Source of the DNA: Hydnum rufescens UP504
Lineage: Eukaryota; Basidiomycota; Agaricomycetes; Cantharellales; Hydnaceae
Reading direction: 5' to 3'
Length of the DNA: 22,476 nucleotides
Assembly (NCBI GenBank): GCA_014904985.1
Contig: MU128925.1
Coordinates: 312,785 to 335,260 of the forward strand
Shown: positions 1 through 8,898 of the stretch, piece by piece
Numbering within the stretch: position 1 is the first letter of the stretch
Layout of the letters: the number at the start of each line of letters is the position of its first letter
The notes under the pieces: generated by a model
The model's input: only the letters and a program-made list of their open reading frames with translations
Databases searched by the model: none
What the model was told of the DNA's origin: nothing
Translations under genes and position numbers: made by a program

Positions 1-145
1 AGAGAGAGATTATTTATCTTAAAAATAATAATACATGCTTTGGTAAAAACAAAATTTAATTGGGTGGTAAACTGGTGCGCTTGGCCAGCCCACCAGCATC
101 ACTTGGGCACTTCTTTAGGTATCGGCAACTGCCAAGTGGTTGAAT
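1..145. repeat. Right arm of a truncated long palindrome core
   Basis: This segment matches the right arm of the complete palindrome at 21839-22257 in order: an AT-rich stretch with ATACATGCTT, then CTTGGGCACTTCTT, then TCGGCAACTGCC, then GGTTGAATTTTG and CTATGCAGC. The matching left arm would lie before the window, so the palindrome itself cannot be seen. Its position immediately before a plus-strand hairpin array is the same as in the complete examples. Homology is judged by eye and is partial. Confidence 0.7.
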
Positions 146-149
146 TTTG

Positions 150-265
150 ACACTCTATGCAGCAACACCAGCAAGCGACTGCACAACCACAACACAACAG
201 CAACAAACAGCAGCAACAGCCTGCCTGCAGCTGCTGCAAAGCAGCAGCAACAGTGCATGACCGCC
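150..265 (+). repeat. CAG/CAA-rich first exon segment of array 1
   Basis: Imperfect CAG, CAA and CAC repeats directly follow the palindrome arm and precede the first exon hairpin. The equivalent place after the palindrome at 21839-22257 holds a long CAG microsatellite, so this composition is a shared feature of the first exon in at least two arrays. A short reading frame starting MQQHQQ exists but ends within 45 codons. Confidence 0.7.
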
Positions 266-2461
266 GACCGCACTAACATGACCACACAACCACACACCGC
301 TGATGCGGGTGTGTGGTTATTAAGTAAGTTTTGTCTCATAAATACAATTACGCAAAAAGAGGCAAGCTACTCTTTTTGCGCTGCCATGAATTTTTATACT
401 AACGTAGCCTTATTCCTCCAGATCAAAACCAAAACAACAAACGACAGGCCACCCAATGAGTGAGCCCAGGAACCACACCTGCTGTGGCAGTGTGGTTCTA
501 TTTAAGGTGAGTCTCCCCCCTAATAGATGCAGCCGCGCAAAAAGAGCAGCAAAAGCTGCTCTTTTTGCATCGCTTTTAATTTTGTAACTAATTATATTTT
601 ATTCTAGGTATTGCCATAAAATGAAGACCCAAGCAGCAAGCCCACCCACAAAGGAGACCGCGAACGAAGAGACGAACCACACACCCGCTACTGCAGGTGT
701 GTGGTTCTATCTATACAAGGCATGTAACACACCCCTGATGACGCAAAAAGAGCAGCGAAAGCTGCTCTTTTTGCGTCGCTTTTAATTCTTTTTAACTAAT
801 GATTTTTTATTCTAGGTACAGTATTGTCACAAATGAAGACCAAAGACCCATGAAGCAAGCCCCCCACAACGATAACATGCCCGCAGAGGGGACCCCCAAA
901 CGATGACGTGCCACATGAAGAGACAAACCACACACCTGCTTCGGCAGGTGTGTGGTAATTTTAAGGTGAGCATATAACCACGCAAAAGGAGCAGCGTACG
1001 CTGCTCCTTTTGCATGGCTTTTCTTTTTTCCTTTTTACTAACATATTATATGTTATTTTAGGTTGTCTGAACCCACAACCCCACCAAGCAAACACACGAG
1101 AATGGCAACAGACCTGCCAAATGAAACCTGTGAGAGTTCAAACCCCCAACATGATGACCAAGCCCTGTACCAAGTACGAACTGCATGACTGCGGTACAAA
1201 CCAAGGACCACACCCACTTTGGTGGGTGTGGTCCTACAAGGTTTTTATTTTACTTATTTGATTTCTATATGTACAATGATGCAAAAGGAGCAGCATAAGC
1301 TGCTCCCTTTGCGTCACTTTGAATTTTTTTTACTAATCGACATTCTCACTCTAGGATCTGAACCAAGACCCGCGAAACAAAACACCTGCTCAAGTGACGA
1401 CCAGCCCCCCTGTACAGAACCAAGTACGCGACCAGGGTGCAAAGGGAGTACCACACACCCGCTTCGGCATGGGTGTGGTACTAGTTCAGGTGAGTCCCCC
1501 CCCTCAATAGATACTGTGGCACAAAAAGAGCAGCGAAAGCTGCTCTTTTTGCATTGCTTTTAATTTTTTAATTAATAAATCTTTACTCTAGGTATCACCA
1601 CAAATACAAATGAAGACCCATGGTGCAACCCCACCCCCCCCGAATGATAACATGCCCGCGAATGACAACGTGCCAAACAAAGACATGGGACAATGCCAAA
1701 ACCGGTACAAACCACACACCCGCCATCGTGGGTGTGTGGTTCTATACAAGGTAAGTAATGCACCCCCAAGGGCACAAAAAGAGCAGCCTTGCTGCTCTTT
1801 GTGCGTCCATTTTTATTTTTAACTAACAAATTCATTATTCTAGGTTCTAGGTTCTTGCCTGAACCACCACCAAACAAAACCCCCCCCCCTTTGGAAATGA
1901 CAATGCACCCGCCAATGGAGAGTCCCAAATGTGACCCGCCAAACGAAACCCAGAAACGGGATGCACGACGCAAGGTCCAGGGGCCCTGGACGAACCACAC
2001 ACCCGCTGAAGCGGGTGTGTGGTAATTTCAAGATAAGTAGGATCGCGCAAGAGGAGCAGCATATGCTGCTCCTTTTGCATGGCTTTCTTTTTATTTTTTC
2101 TTTACTAACATGTTATTTATTCCTAGATTTTCACCTGAGCCTACCACCCACACTAACCCCCAAATCAAAGACCTGTGACCCCGCCAAAGACAGCCATGAG
2201 AACAGACACCCACAAACCCCCAAAATGATGCCCAGCCAGTACAAAACAGTACCACATACCCACTTTGGTGGGTGTGTGGTACTACAAAGGTTTTTTTTTC
2301 AAATTTCTATATGTGCAACGATGCAAAAGGAGCAGCACAAGCTGCTCCTTTTGCATCACTTCAATTTTTTTTTACTAACATACAGTATGATTCTAGGATC
2401 CAAATTGAAACCCCTGAAATGATGACCTACCCCAATGGTGAAGTGCCAAGCCGCACCCCTG

Positions 2462-2640
2462 ACCACACCCGCCCAAGCAGGTGTGGTACTACTACATAGT
2501 TTTTTGTTTTTAAGTTTCTACAGATGGTACCACACCCGCCTAAGCAGGTGTGGTGCCACTAGATAGTTTTTTTTAAATTTTATTTTAAATTTCTATGGAT
2601 GGTACCACACCTAAGTGAGTGTGGTGACTTTTTAAATAAA
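2462..2640 (+). other. 3' end of array 1: three hairpins without intron hairpins
   Basis: Three copies of the ACCACACC / GGTGTGGT stem follow one another at about 70-bp spacing. Each is followed by ATAGTTTTTT or similar and TTTCTA-GATGGTACC, which looks like the start of an intron lacking its hairpin, branch site and acceptor. The minus-strand array ending near 11295 has the same arrangement (CTACAGATGGTACCACACC), so it marks the array 3' end. A role in RNA 3' processing is inference. An ATAAATAAATAAA run follows at once and could supply a poly(A) signal. Confidence 0.6.
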
Positions 2641-2820
2641 TAAATAAATAAATAAAAAATCAACAACTCAGTAAGAATAAAACAGAACTGCCGAATTAAA
2701 CCCACTGACTGGGGGTAGCAGTGATAATAAATAAATAAATAATTATAAATGGAACATGTTATCCCCGATAAGCCCGTATGGCCTGCTGCAAGTCTGAGGT
2801 TCTCTAAGTCCCAGTTTCGG
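2632..2820 (+). repeat. AT-rich tail and conserved downstream flank of array 1
   Basis: A (TAAA)n run is followed by AATAAATAAATAATTATAA, then GATAAGCCCGTATGGCC, then GCAAGTCTGAGGTTCTC and TAAGTCCCAG. The same blocks occur in reverse orientation at 5306-5352 and 5568-5760, downstream of the minus-strand array 2. The flank is therefore part of the array element, not random neighbouring DNA. Confidence 0.65.
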
Positions 2821-2890
2821 CCAATTTTGGCCATTTTGGCCAATTCTGGGCCAGGAGGTGAAATCATAAAAATGGCCATTTTGGCCAAAA
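2817..2890. repeat. TTTTGGCCA short palindromic repeats
   Basis: GGCCAATTTTGGCCATTTTGGCCAA and a further GGCCATTTTGGCCAAA form overlapping self-complementary repeats. No gene is visible here. Confidence 0.6.
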
Positions 2891-2897
2891 TAGTGAT

Positions 2898-2951
2898 GGG
2901 ACCTACTTAGGTACCATTATCTGCCCTGGAAGTGGTACCTAACTAGGTAGG
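2898..2951. repeat. GGGACCTA/GGTACC palindromic mini-element, copy 1
   Basis: A foldback of about 54 bp: GGGACCTACTTAGGTACCA, a short middle with CTGCCC, then TGGTACCTAACTAGGT. A second copy at 20755-20810 has the same plan. This suits a very small foldback or MITE-like repeat; no target duplication was identified. Confidence 0.6.
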
Positions 2952-2954
2952 CTT

Positions 2955-4296
2955 AGATGACTGACCAAGGTGGCACACTGATGTACAAATGATTTGTTAT
3001 AGGGGTGGAGTCATCGATTATGGGTAACATTATTGTTTCTGGAGGAATATCACCCCTATTGGCAGGGTCTCATGAGAGGACTACATGCTGTGCCACACTG
3101 ATCTGTTTATCCATCTCGGCAGTAACAATGCATACCAGGACCTGGTATTGGCCTAAGGCAGATGCAAATCATCAACCGGAGCGAGTCCTGCGCTTCGAAT
3201 ACATGGCCTTGCTTGCCAAAAATGAGGTCAGGGTGTCTGCCCATGCTGTCTCATTTGGAGCCAAGTGTACAAACAATGTGGACACAAACTCCAGCATGTC
3301 AAGGCTGACAGCAAGAGCTGGATACACTGGCAAGCAGGGGAACAAACCCCACTTTACCAATTGGACAGGTGTGGGGGTGCATGGACATATGCATAGTTGC
3401 ATGTAGTCAAGGCCTAGATGGACAATTATCAGTTTCTGGACCAAGATCAAACCAAGCATGTACTCACGATCCATGTATACTGCAGTCACCTGCTTCATTA
3501 CCCCAATGCCATCGCAAGAGCACATGTGTGGCACAGGACTTGTAGGCAGCTGGCCTCACTGTGATTCACACATGTGCTCCATATATGGACGAATTAAGCC
3601 AGGTATGACATCACGATTCCAATGTTGCACTGCAGCAGCCCATCAATGCACATGTCAAGACAGTTTCTGCTCCACAGATATCTGGTCAAGATCTCTGGCA
3701 TACAGCGGGTGTTGAACGATGAAGGGCTCCTCAACTGCCTTGGGTGAGGTTAAAGAAGAAACATTGCCACCACCTGCTGCCAATTCCTCTTCGATGTCAC
3801 CAGAAAACATAAATGGACCACCAGGATCAGGAAGATGGGATGGCTCAGAAGACGGTGCATTTTGGTGATAGCAAGGCCTAGATATATTGGCTCAGGGAGT
3901 CGGTCGTTGCACCTTAGTGCCTCGATTCATTGGTACAACTGCCACAAACATATTGCTATTGGGATTGAGTTTCCAAGTCATACCTTGCATGGTGGATACA
4001 TGCTTGGTACTGGATTGGGGGAGTGGTGTCACTCTAAATGTCGATGCCAATGTGGGCCCCGGGTTTGCAGTGGGGGTCATACTCTTTGATGCCCCATGGG
4101 TGGGATTCTGTTTAGTTATGGAATTGGTCGCAGCTTGGAACATTTTCATACTATCTTCATATGCACTCAAGTATGCGGCAGATGTTGGTGGGGAGGGATG
4201 GGTTTGTAGCCTGCTGGAGGGATGTTTATGCTTACAAGAGGATTGTGGGTTGCTCTCATCAATTGGAATGTTGACATTGGAGGGTTTGGGAGGCAT
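2955..4296 (-). pseudogene. Broken KDZ-type (CxC-associated) transposase fragment
   Basis: One reading frame runs from an ATG at 4296 (MPPKPSNVNIP) to a TAA near 2955 without an apparent frameshift, but is cut by seven stops, all TGA (3892-3894, 3655-3657, 3643-3645, 3556-3558, 3172-3174, 3169-3171, 3070-3072). The N-terminal third is Ser/Pro/Thr-rich. It is followed by an acidic stretch (GDIEEELAAGGG), then WAAAVQHWNRDVIPGLIRPY, MCSCDGIG, and QLVKWGLFPCLPVYPALAVS followed by LDMLEFVSTLF. This order matches the Cys-cluster region before the transposase core in fungal KDZ proteins (family knowledge). The CxDxxHxxCH-like and DDE parts are missing, so the copy is truncated. It lies in the tail-to-tail interval between arrays 1 and 2. 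Family call is likely; activity is excluded. Confidence 0.7.
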
Positions 4297-4490
4297 GGTG
4301 AATGGGCAGTGGTGCTTGTTGGTTTGGTGGGACAGTGGTATGCAAATTCTATGGATGAATTAATCGCAACCCTTATGGCCAACATATCAGCATTAGTGGG
4401 CAATGGCCTGAGTAACAGAATTGTACTCACCAATAGTAGGAGCCAGGAAGATAATCAAGCATCACTCGCATGAACCACCTAAACACGGAA
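4297..4490. other. No gene seen: possible upstream part of the KDZ relic
   Basis: Short overlapping reading frames only. The segment joins the KDZ-like pseudogene start to the tandem duplication at 4491. A promoter remnant is possible but nothing specific supports it. Confidence 0.3.
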
Positions 4491-5030
4491 CATGCAGACT
4501 GGGTAGAATGCTTGTTCATGGATTTTATGAGGATGAGAGTGATGCCAGCCAGAACAGTGGACCTGATATGTGGGCAGTAATCAGTAATGTTGAACTGGGT
4601 TGAGACTGGGTAGAATGTTCATTCACGAATGATGATTCTGACAGTAGCTGTTGAACTGGATCGTGTAAGCCTGGGACATGCAGACTGGGTAGAATGCCTG
4701 TCCACAGATTTTATGATCACAATTCCAGGTGATAAGGCTACAAGCAGTGGTGTGACAGAACATGCAGACTGGGTAGAATGCTTGTTCATGGATTTTATGA
4801 GAGTGACAAGTGTGACACCAATCAGAACGGTGCACCCAATATGTGGGCAGTAATCAGTACTGTCGAACCAGGTTGTGTAAACCCAGACTGGGTAGAATGT
4901 TCGTTCATGAGCAATGACTCTGTCTGTCGAACTGGATTGCATAAGCCTGGGACATGCAGACTGGGTAGAATGCCTGTCCACAGATTTTACGATCACAATT
5001 CCAAGTGATAAGGCTACAAGCAGTGTCGAA
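4491..5030. repeat. Tandem duplication, two units of 270 bp
   Basis: The block starting CATGCAGACTGGGTAGAATG at 4491 recurs at 4761, a period of 270 bp. Each unit holds three smaller copies of GACTGGGTAGAATGY at uneven spacing, plus a shared TGTGGGCAGTAATCAGTA block and a CACAGATTTTAYGATCACAATTCCA block. Short reading frames through it (DWVECLSTDF on one strand, HSTQSACP on the other) simply reflect the repeat. No function is evident. Confidence 0.85.
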
Positions 5031-5300
5031 ATGAACTTTCCAGATGCAAACCGGAAAACCAGTGATTCAACACCCAGCGAGAGCACCTCAGTCAGCCACT
5101 TAGAGGGGCCTTAATAGGTATGTCAAACTGCATCAAATCAAAAGCCTAAGAGGCATCAAAATCCTTTGATATCAAATAATTTCAAGAGGGTGACCTTAGG
5201 TCAATCTGTAAGTCTGCCCATAGGCATTTTGATATCAAACTCATATTTGACTGGGGGTATCAGGATAGGTCCCAGCAAGCCCAGGAATGCCCCAAGTGGG
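5031..5300. other. No gene seen; TTTGATATCAAA inverted motifs
   Basis: The interval has CTTTGATATCAAAT near 5163 and CATTTTGATATCAAACTC near 5226, both centred on the palindrome TTTGATATCAAA. No coding frame, RNA gene or known element was recognised. Confidence 0.4.
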
Positions 5301-5760
5301 TCAATGGGCCATACGGGCTTATCAGGTATTTATAATTATTTATTTATTATTGCTGTATTATACATATACTGCCCCAGGTCAGCAGGGCAGTCTCATGTTT
5401 TGTTGTTATTGACAAACCAGTCAGCCATAATTGTGTATCTAGTTAGGCCCTTTTGCCTTGCTTTTATTCAATCTAAGAGCAGGTTTTTAGGTGGGGGCCC
5501 CTGGGGCCTCTGGGGGTGATTTCAGACCCATCACAGGGGCCCCCAGGGGCCCCTGCCTCTCACCTTAGACTGGGACTTAGAGATTCTCAGACAACAGGAG
5601 GGGGGAGTCACAGTCTTTTACAGTCTGACTTTGAGAATCTCAGACTTGCAGGACAGCGGGCCATGCGGGCTTATTGGTGATTACAGGTTACTTATAACTA
5701 TTTATTTATTATTGTCATATATTATGCCCCCTCTGGGGGGGTTCCAGTTATAATTATTTA
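5301..5760 (-). repeat. Duplicated downstream flank of array 2 (reverse orientation)
   Basis: GGCCATACGGGCTTATCAGG with TTATAATTATTTATTTATTATTG (about 5306-5352) and GGCCATGCGGGCTTATTGG with TATTTATTTATTATTG (about 5658-5715) are two copies of the flank seen after array 1 at 2724-2785. GACTGGGACTTAGAGA-TCTCAGAC (5566-5592) also matches 2792-2816. A foldback of GGGGCCCC blocks lies at 5502-5556 and resembles the GGGGCCCCTGAGGGCCCCC beyond array 3 at 11149-11170. The copies suggest duplication of array ends or two superimposed element ends. Confidence 0.6.
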
Positions 5761-7211
5761 TTTTTACTATTATTATATTATATGCACACCCCCTCACCCG
5801 AGGTCAGTCGATGGGGTCGTGGGTTTGAGATTTTGGCTGGGGGTTGGTGCAGGTTGTGGTTTCAGACAAGACCCTAGAATAATGAATAGTACATTAGTCA
5901 AAAATGAAAACAGAAAAAAAAAGAAATGTTATGCCAAAGGAGCAGCACAGGCTGCTCCTTTTGCATGATTGTACCTTAAAAATATTGCCACACACCTGCC
6001 ACAGTGGGTGTGTGGCTCCCATTTTCCTCCATGGCTTTGTGTCGTTTGCATGTGGGGTTTCATTCATGTCTTCGTGGGTTTGTGGGTTGCTCTGGGTTCA
6101 CAGGTTGGTCGGGGCTCGCAGCTTCATGGGTTGGTGCATTGGGGTGGGATACCCTGTCCTGGAACAGGGGACAAAACATTAGTTAAAATTAAAGCTCGTG
6201 CAAAAAGAGTGACAGCTGCTCTTTTTGCGCGTTTGTAGCTACTTTAAAAAATACATACATTATATTTCCACACACCTGCCGCAGCGGGTGTGTGGCTCCC
6301 TATTTTCCTCCGTGGTGTCGTGTATGCATTGTCATTCATGCTTTTGCTCACGGGGTTTTGTTGCTGTCCTTGCAGGTTCGCTGGTTGGTTTGGGCTTTGT
6401 GGGTTGGTTTGGGCTTGCGCAGTTTGGGCTCGTGCGGTTTGGGCTCACGTGGTTTGGGCTTGCATGGTTTGGGCTCATGCATTGGACTGGGGACGTCCTG
6501 ACCTAGAATAGTAGAAAATGTTAGTTAAACTAAAGCTCACACAAAAAGAGCAGTGACGGCTGCTCTTTTGCGTGTTGTAGCTACTTAAAAAAAACATACA
6601 CCTTATATTGCCACACACCCACCACAGTGGGTGTATGGCTCCCTGTATTCCTCCATGGTTCGTGTGCATCATAGTTTTCCCCTTAGCATGCGGGGTTTCA
6701 TTGGTGTCTTCGCATGTTCGCAGGGTGGGGGTGGGTTCACAGCTGCATGGCTTCGTCCATTGGGGCTGGATGCTCTGATCTGAAATGCAAAACAAAGTGT
6801 TAGTTGGGATCAAAACTCATGCCAAGAGAGCAGCCACTGCTGCTCTCTTTTCACGTTCATAGCTATTAAAAAAAACATACCTCATATGGCCACACACCTG
6901 CTGCAGCAGGTGTGTGGCTCTCTGTTTCCCTGCTCTTCTTCGCCATGCCTTCCTGTGCGTGTCGTCATTCTTCGTTCGGTCACATGGTGCCGTTCATGTG
7001 ATCGTGCGCTATAGAAGAAGGGTTGGGAGCTCCAATGACTGTCAAATCAAAATCTGGTTCAGCCAGTGTGTAGATGGGAGACTGTATTTCTGTTGTTATT
7101 CGTTGGGCTGGTTTGCTTCAATGGTTGATCACACTCTGCAAGATGTGTATGGTGTTCAGTGGAGAATAGGAAGGGATATGGACTAGCTGTAGTCAATGAT
7201 ATATCGTCTGT

Positions 7212-7299
7212 GATGCTTGTAGAAAGGCTTATACGTCGTGTGGGATGCTTATAGAAAGGCTTATACGTCTGGGATGCTTGTGGAAAGGTTTATACGTCG
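7212..7299. repeat. Three tandem copies of a ~30-bp unit
   Basis: GATGCTTRTAGAAAGGCTTATACGTC is repeated three times with small changes, inside the 7010-8659 insertion. Confidence 0.85.
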
Positions 7300-7827
7300 T
7301 TCGTGTTGTGTTGGTCTGTTTACTGATATTTGTGTATTCTTGTTTACGTTCTCCTGGTCAAAATGCGGATATCTGTGGGTTATAGACTGGTCAGTGCTTG
7401 GTTAGTCTTTGTTAGTATGTTTCTTTCTTCTTTCTTCAGAACCTGATACGTATTTCGTTATGCTTACTTTTCCTTGGATGTCCAGCAACTCTAACCTTAG
7501 GTCCTGCAACTATCCTTGGCTTTAGTGATTCGCGTAGAGGGCTACCAGTGGCTTTGTCTCAACAACCTTGAAGATGACTTAGCTCCAGATGGCTTATAGA
7601 TAGACTGTTCTTTAGAGGCAAGCAGAAAAGTTGACAGTGGTTGACAGTAATGATTTCCAGTGAGGAGATGATTGTGTGTGGGTACAGGAAATCTACCAGC
7701 TTTTATACCTTTCTGAAGGTGGCTGTGTTTAAGAAATATGACTCCCCCATGGGTGAGTCATATGTGAGTCATAGGTGAGAACAAAAGAAAAATAACAAGA
7801 TGATGTAATAATGTGGTCATAGCTGAG

Positions 7828-7919
7828 TCATTCATAAAGAGAACAAAAGGAATCATGAGGGGTGATGTCATAGTGATGTCATTCATAAAGAGAACAAAAG
7901 GAATCATGAGGGGGGTGAT
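7828..7919. repeat. Tandem duplication, period 51 bp
   Basis: TCATTCATAAAGAGAACAAA and the following GGAATCATGAGGGG recur 51 bp later almost unchanged. Related but diverged text (GTGAGTCATAGGTGAGAACA) precedes it from 7750. Confidence 0.85.
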
Positions 7920-8150
7920 GTCACCAATTTGCTGAGCATGTGGAATGCTTGGAGCATGTGGTCACTGACCATGTGGAGCATTCTGGAGGCGAAATGAAAG
8001 GATATCTCCGGGTTTTGGAGATTAATTTGAGCATAGTCCAGTGGTTAAGGTGTTTTGTTGTTGGTTGATAATGGGGACAAGTGCATGGGATGAGATTCGA
8101 TGCAGAAGCAGCAGTTTGCATCCGTAATAGACGTTCTTGGTATCATTAGA

Positions 8151-8510
8151 TGCGGATTTTTCACAGCTTTCTGGGCGCAGTGGTTCCGAGAAGATCCGGT
8201 GTAAACTGACAGAGAAATTCGTTTTTTACTGATGGGTGTTGATTCTGATAGTAATATCGCTCTGTAGAGTTCAGTTTTGATCTGTTCTTCGCGTGCCCAG
8301 TACCGTCGGATGCGGATTTTTTATATATTTCTAGGCGCAGTTGTTCCGAAAGGATTGAATGCGAACTGACGGAGAAATTCATTTTTTACTGGAAATTCCG
8401 GATTTTGGTAGTAAAATTGGCCTGGAGAGTGCAGTTTTGGTCCGTTCAACTTGTGTTTGGTATTGTTCGAAAGGTGTGAATCGTAGCTTTCTAAGTGTTA
8501 TATGGGCGTA
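8151..8510. repeat. ~160-bp tandem repeat, about 2.3 copies
   Basis: TGCGGATTTTT, CTGGGCGCAGT-GTTCCGA, AACTGACRGAGAAATTC and GAGT-CAGTTTTG blocks start at 8151 and recur at 8311 (period 160). A weaker partial third copy follows from about 8460. The repeats abut the segment shared with 20826-20975. Confidence 0.75.
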
Positions 8511-8659
8511 CCTCTCCGATCAAAACTGACGGAGTTATAGAACGAATTCGATCTCCGCGCATAGCCATAATTAATTTCGTAATTGGTCATGTGATCCTCC
8601 AATGGCTGGAAGTGGTGTGATTTCACATTTTCTGATACTGGATGTTTTTATCTTCCACA
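8511..8659. repeat. Dispersed repeat, copy 1 (inverted relative to copy 2)
   Basis: Matches the reverse complement of 20826-20975 along its length. Shared blocks are TACCTCTCCGATCAAAACTG, CATAGC-TAATTAATTTCGTAAT, GGTCA-TGATC, CCAATGGCTGG and CATTTTCTGATACTGGATG followed by TTTTTATCTTCCACA. Both copies end at the same CTTCCACA, marking a true element terminus. They diverge on the inner side. Confidence 0.85.
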
Positions 8660-8898
8660 GCGCAGGGTCATTCGTTGGCAGGAGATCTTGCCCTAGAATC
8701 TGAAATAAAGTGTCAGTTAAACATTTAAAACCTGGGCAAAAAGAGCAGCAAGTGCTGCTCTTTTTGCCCATTTGTAGCTATGGAGGAAAATACTTACCTT
8801 ATATGACCACACACCTGCAGTAGCGGGTGTGTGGTCCCATTTCCTTGTTTGTTTGGGGTCGCCTTCCTGTTATGGTAGAGTCTGACGAGCTGAAAACT

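Larger units (their letters stand above)
146..2640 (+). repeat. Hairpin exon/intron array 1 (9 introns)
   Basis: Tandem units of A/C-rich exon, exon hairpin, 5' splice-like site, intron hairpin, branch-like ACTAAC and 3' CTAG. Predicted introns are 324-421, 507-607, 720-815 (starts GC), 966-1061, 1241-1354, 1490-1591, 1751-1843, 2033-2126 (starts AT) and 2290-2396. Exon hairpins are 289-317, 471-497, 675-706, 927-956, 1205-1234, 1448-1481, 1711-1740, 1994-2023, 2249-2282, then three at the end (2462-2487, 2529-2554, 2604-2625). Intron hairpins are 351-380, 537-568, 741-776, 982-1013, 1281-1313, 1519-1552, 1772-1804, 2046-2078 and 2321-2356. Exons are 85-179 nt and similar to one another (start GTATCACCACAAATGAAGACC or close), so the array grew by duplication. 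One exon (1592-1750) is open and in phase, but its neighbours carry stops in that frame, so I do not call a protein. A spliced noncoding RNA is the favoured but unproven reading. Confidence 0.85.
7010..8659. mobile_element. Unclassified 1.65-kb insertion in array 2
   Basis: Array sequence stops at GTGCGC (7009) and resumes at GCGCAGGG (8660), completing an exon. The insert begins TATAGAAGA and ends TCTTCCACA, whose complement starts TGTGGAAGA: 7 of 9 terminal bases match as inverted repeats. GCGC lies on both sides and may be a 4-bp target duplication. Inside there are only short frames and several tandem repeats (7212-7299, 7828-7919, 8151-8470). No transposase is recognisable, so it would be non-autonomous. 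The right end is shared with 20826-20975. Insert limits are good; the class is unknown. Confidence 0.5.
5760..8898 (-). repeat. Hairpin exon/intron array 2 (5 introns), split by an insertion
   Basis: Same unit plan as array 1 on the minus strand, reading leftward from the palindrome at 8899. Predicted introns are 8693-8797, 6780-6880, 6503-6601, 6159-6258 and 5874-5974. Exon hairpins are 8805-8836, 6889-6918 (a perfect palindrome), 6610-6639, 6268-6295 and 5987-6016. Intron hairpins are 8734-8769, 6821-6850, 6539-6574, 6198-6231 and 5933-5965. Exons are A/C-rich on the minus strand, so plus-strand reading gives GGTTTGGGCTC-type runs at 6370-6480. The second exon is interrupted by foreign DNA (7010-8659). 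The final exon runs left of 5874 into an AT-rich tail. No consistent coding frame. Confidence 0.85.

Noticed and set aside
140..463. 107-residue frame at the start of array 1
   Set aside because: It crosses the first predicted intron and its hairpin, and has no counterpart in the first exons of other arrays.
741..776. Hairpins followed by T runs as bacterial-type terminators
   Set aside because: The T run is the right arm of the stem itself, the same hairpin sits inside each predicted intron, and the neighbourhood is eukaryotic.
289..2625. CRISPR-like array
   Set aside because: Repeats are palindromic and alternate in two types, with homologous rather than unique sequence between them. They invert at palindromes and carry splice-like motifs, in a fungal context.
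3005..3406. Plus-strand 133-residue frame
   Set aside because: It is the complement of the KDZ-like relic, whose minus-strand frame has recognisable family motifs.
6225..6511. Plus-strand frames rich in FGLVRFGLTW repeats
   Set aside because: Antisense readings of a CCCAAACC-type repeat in an array 2 exon.
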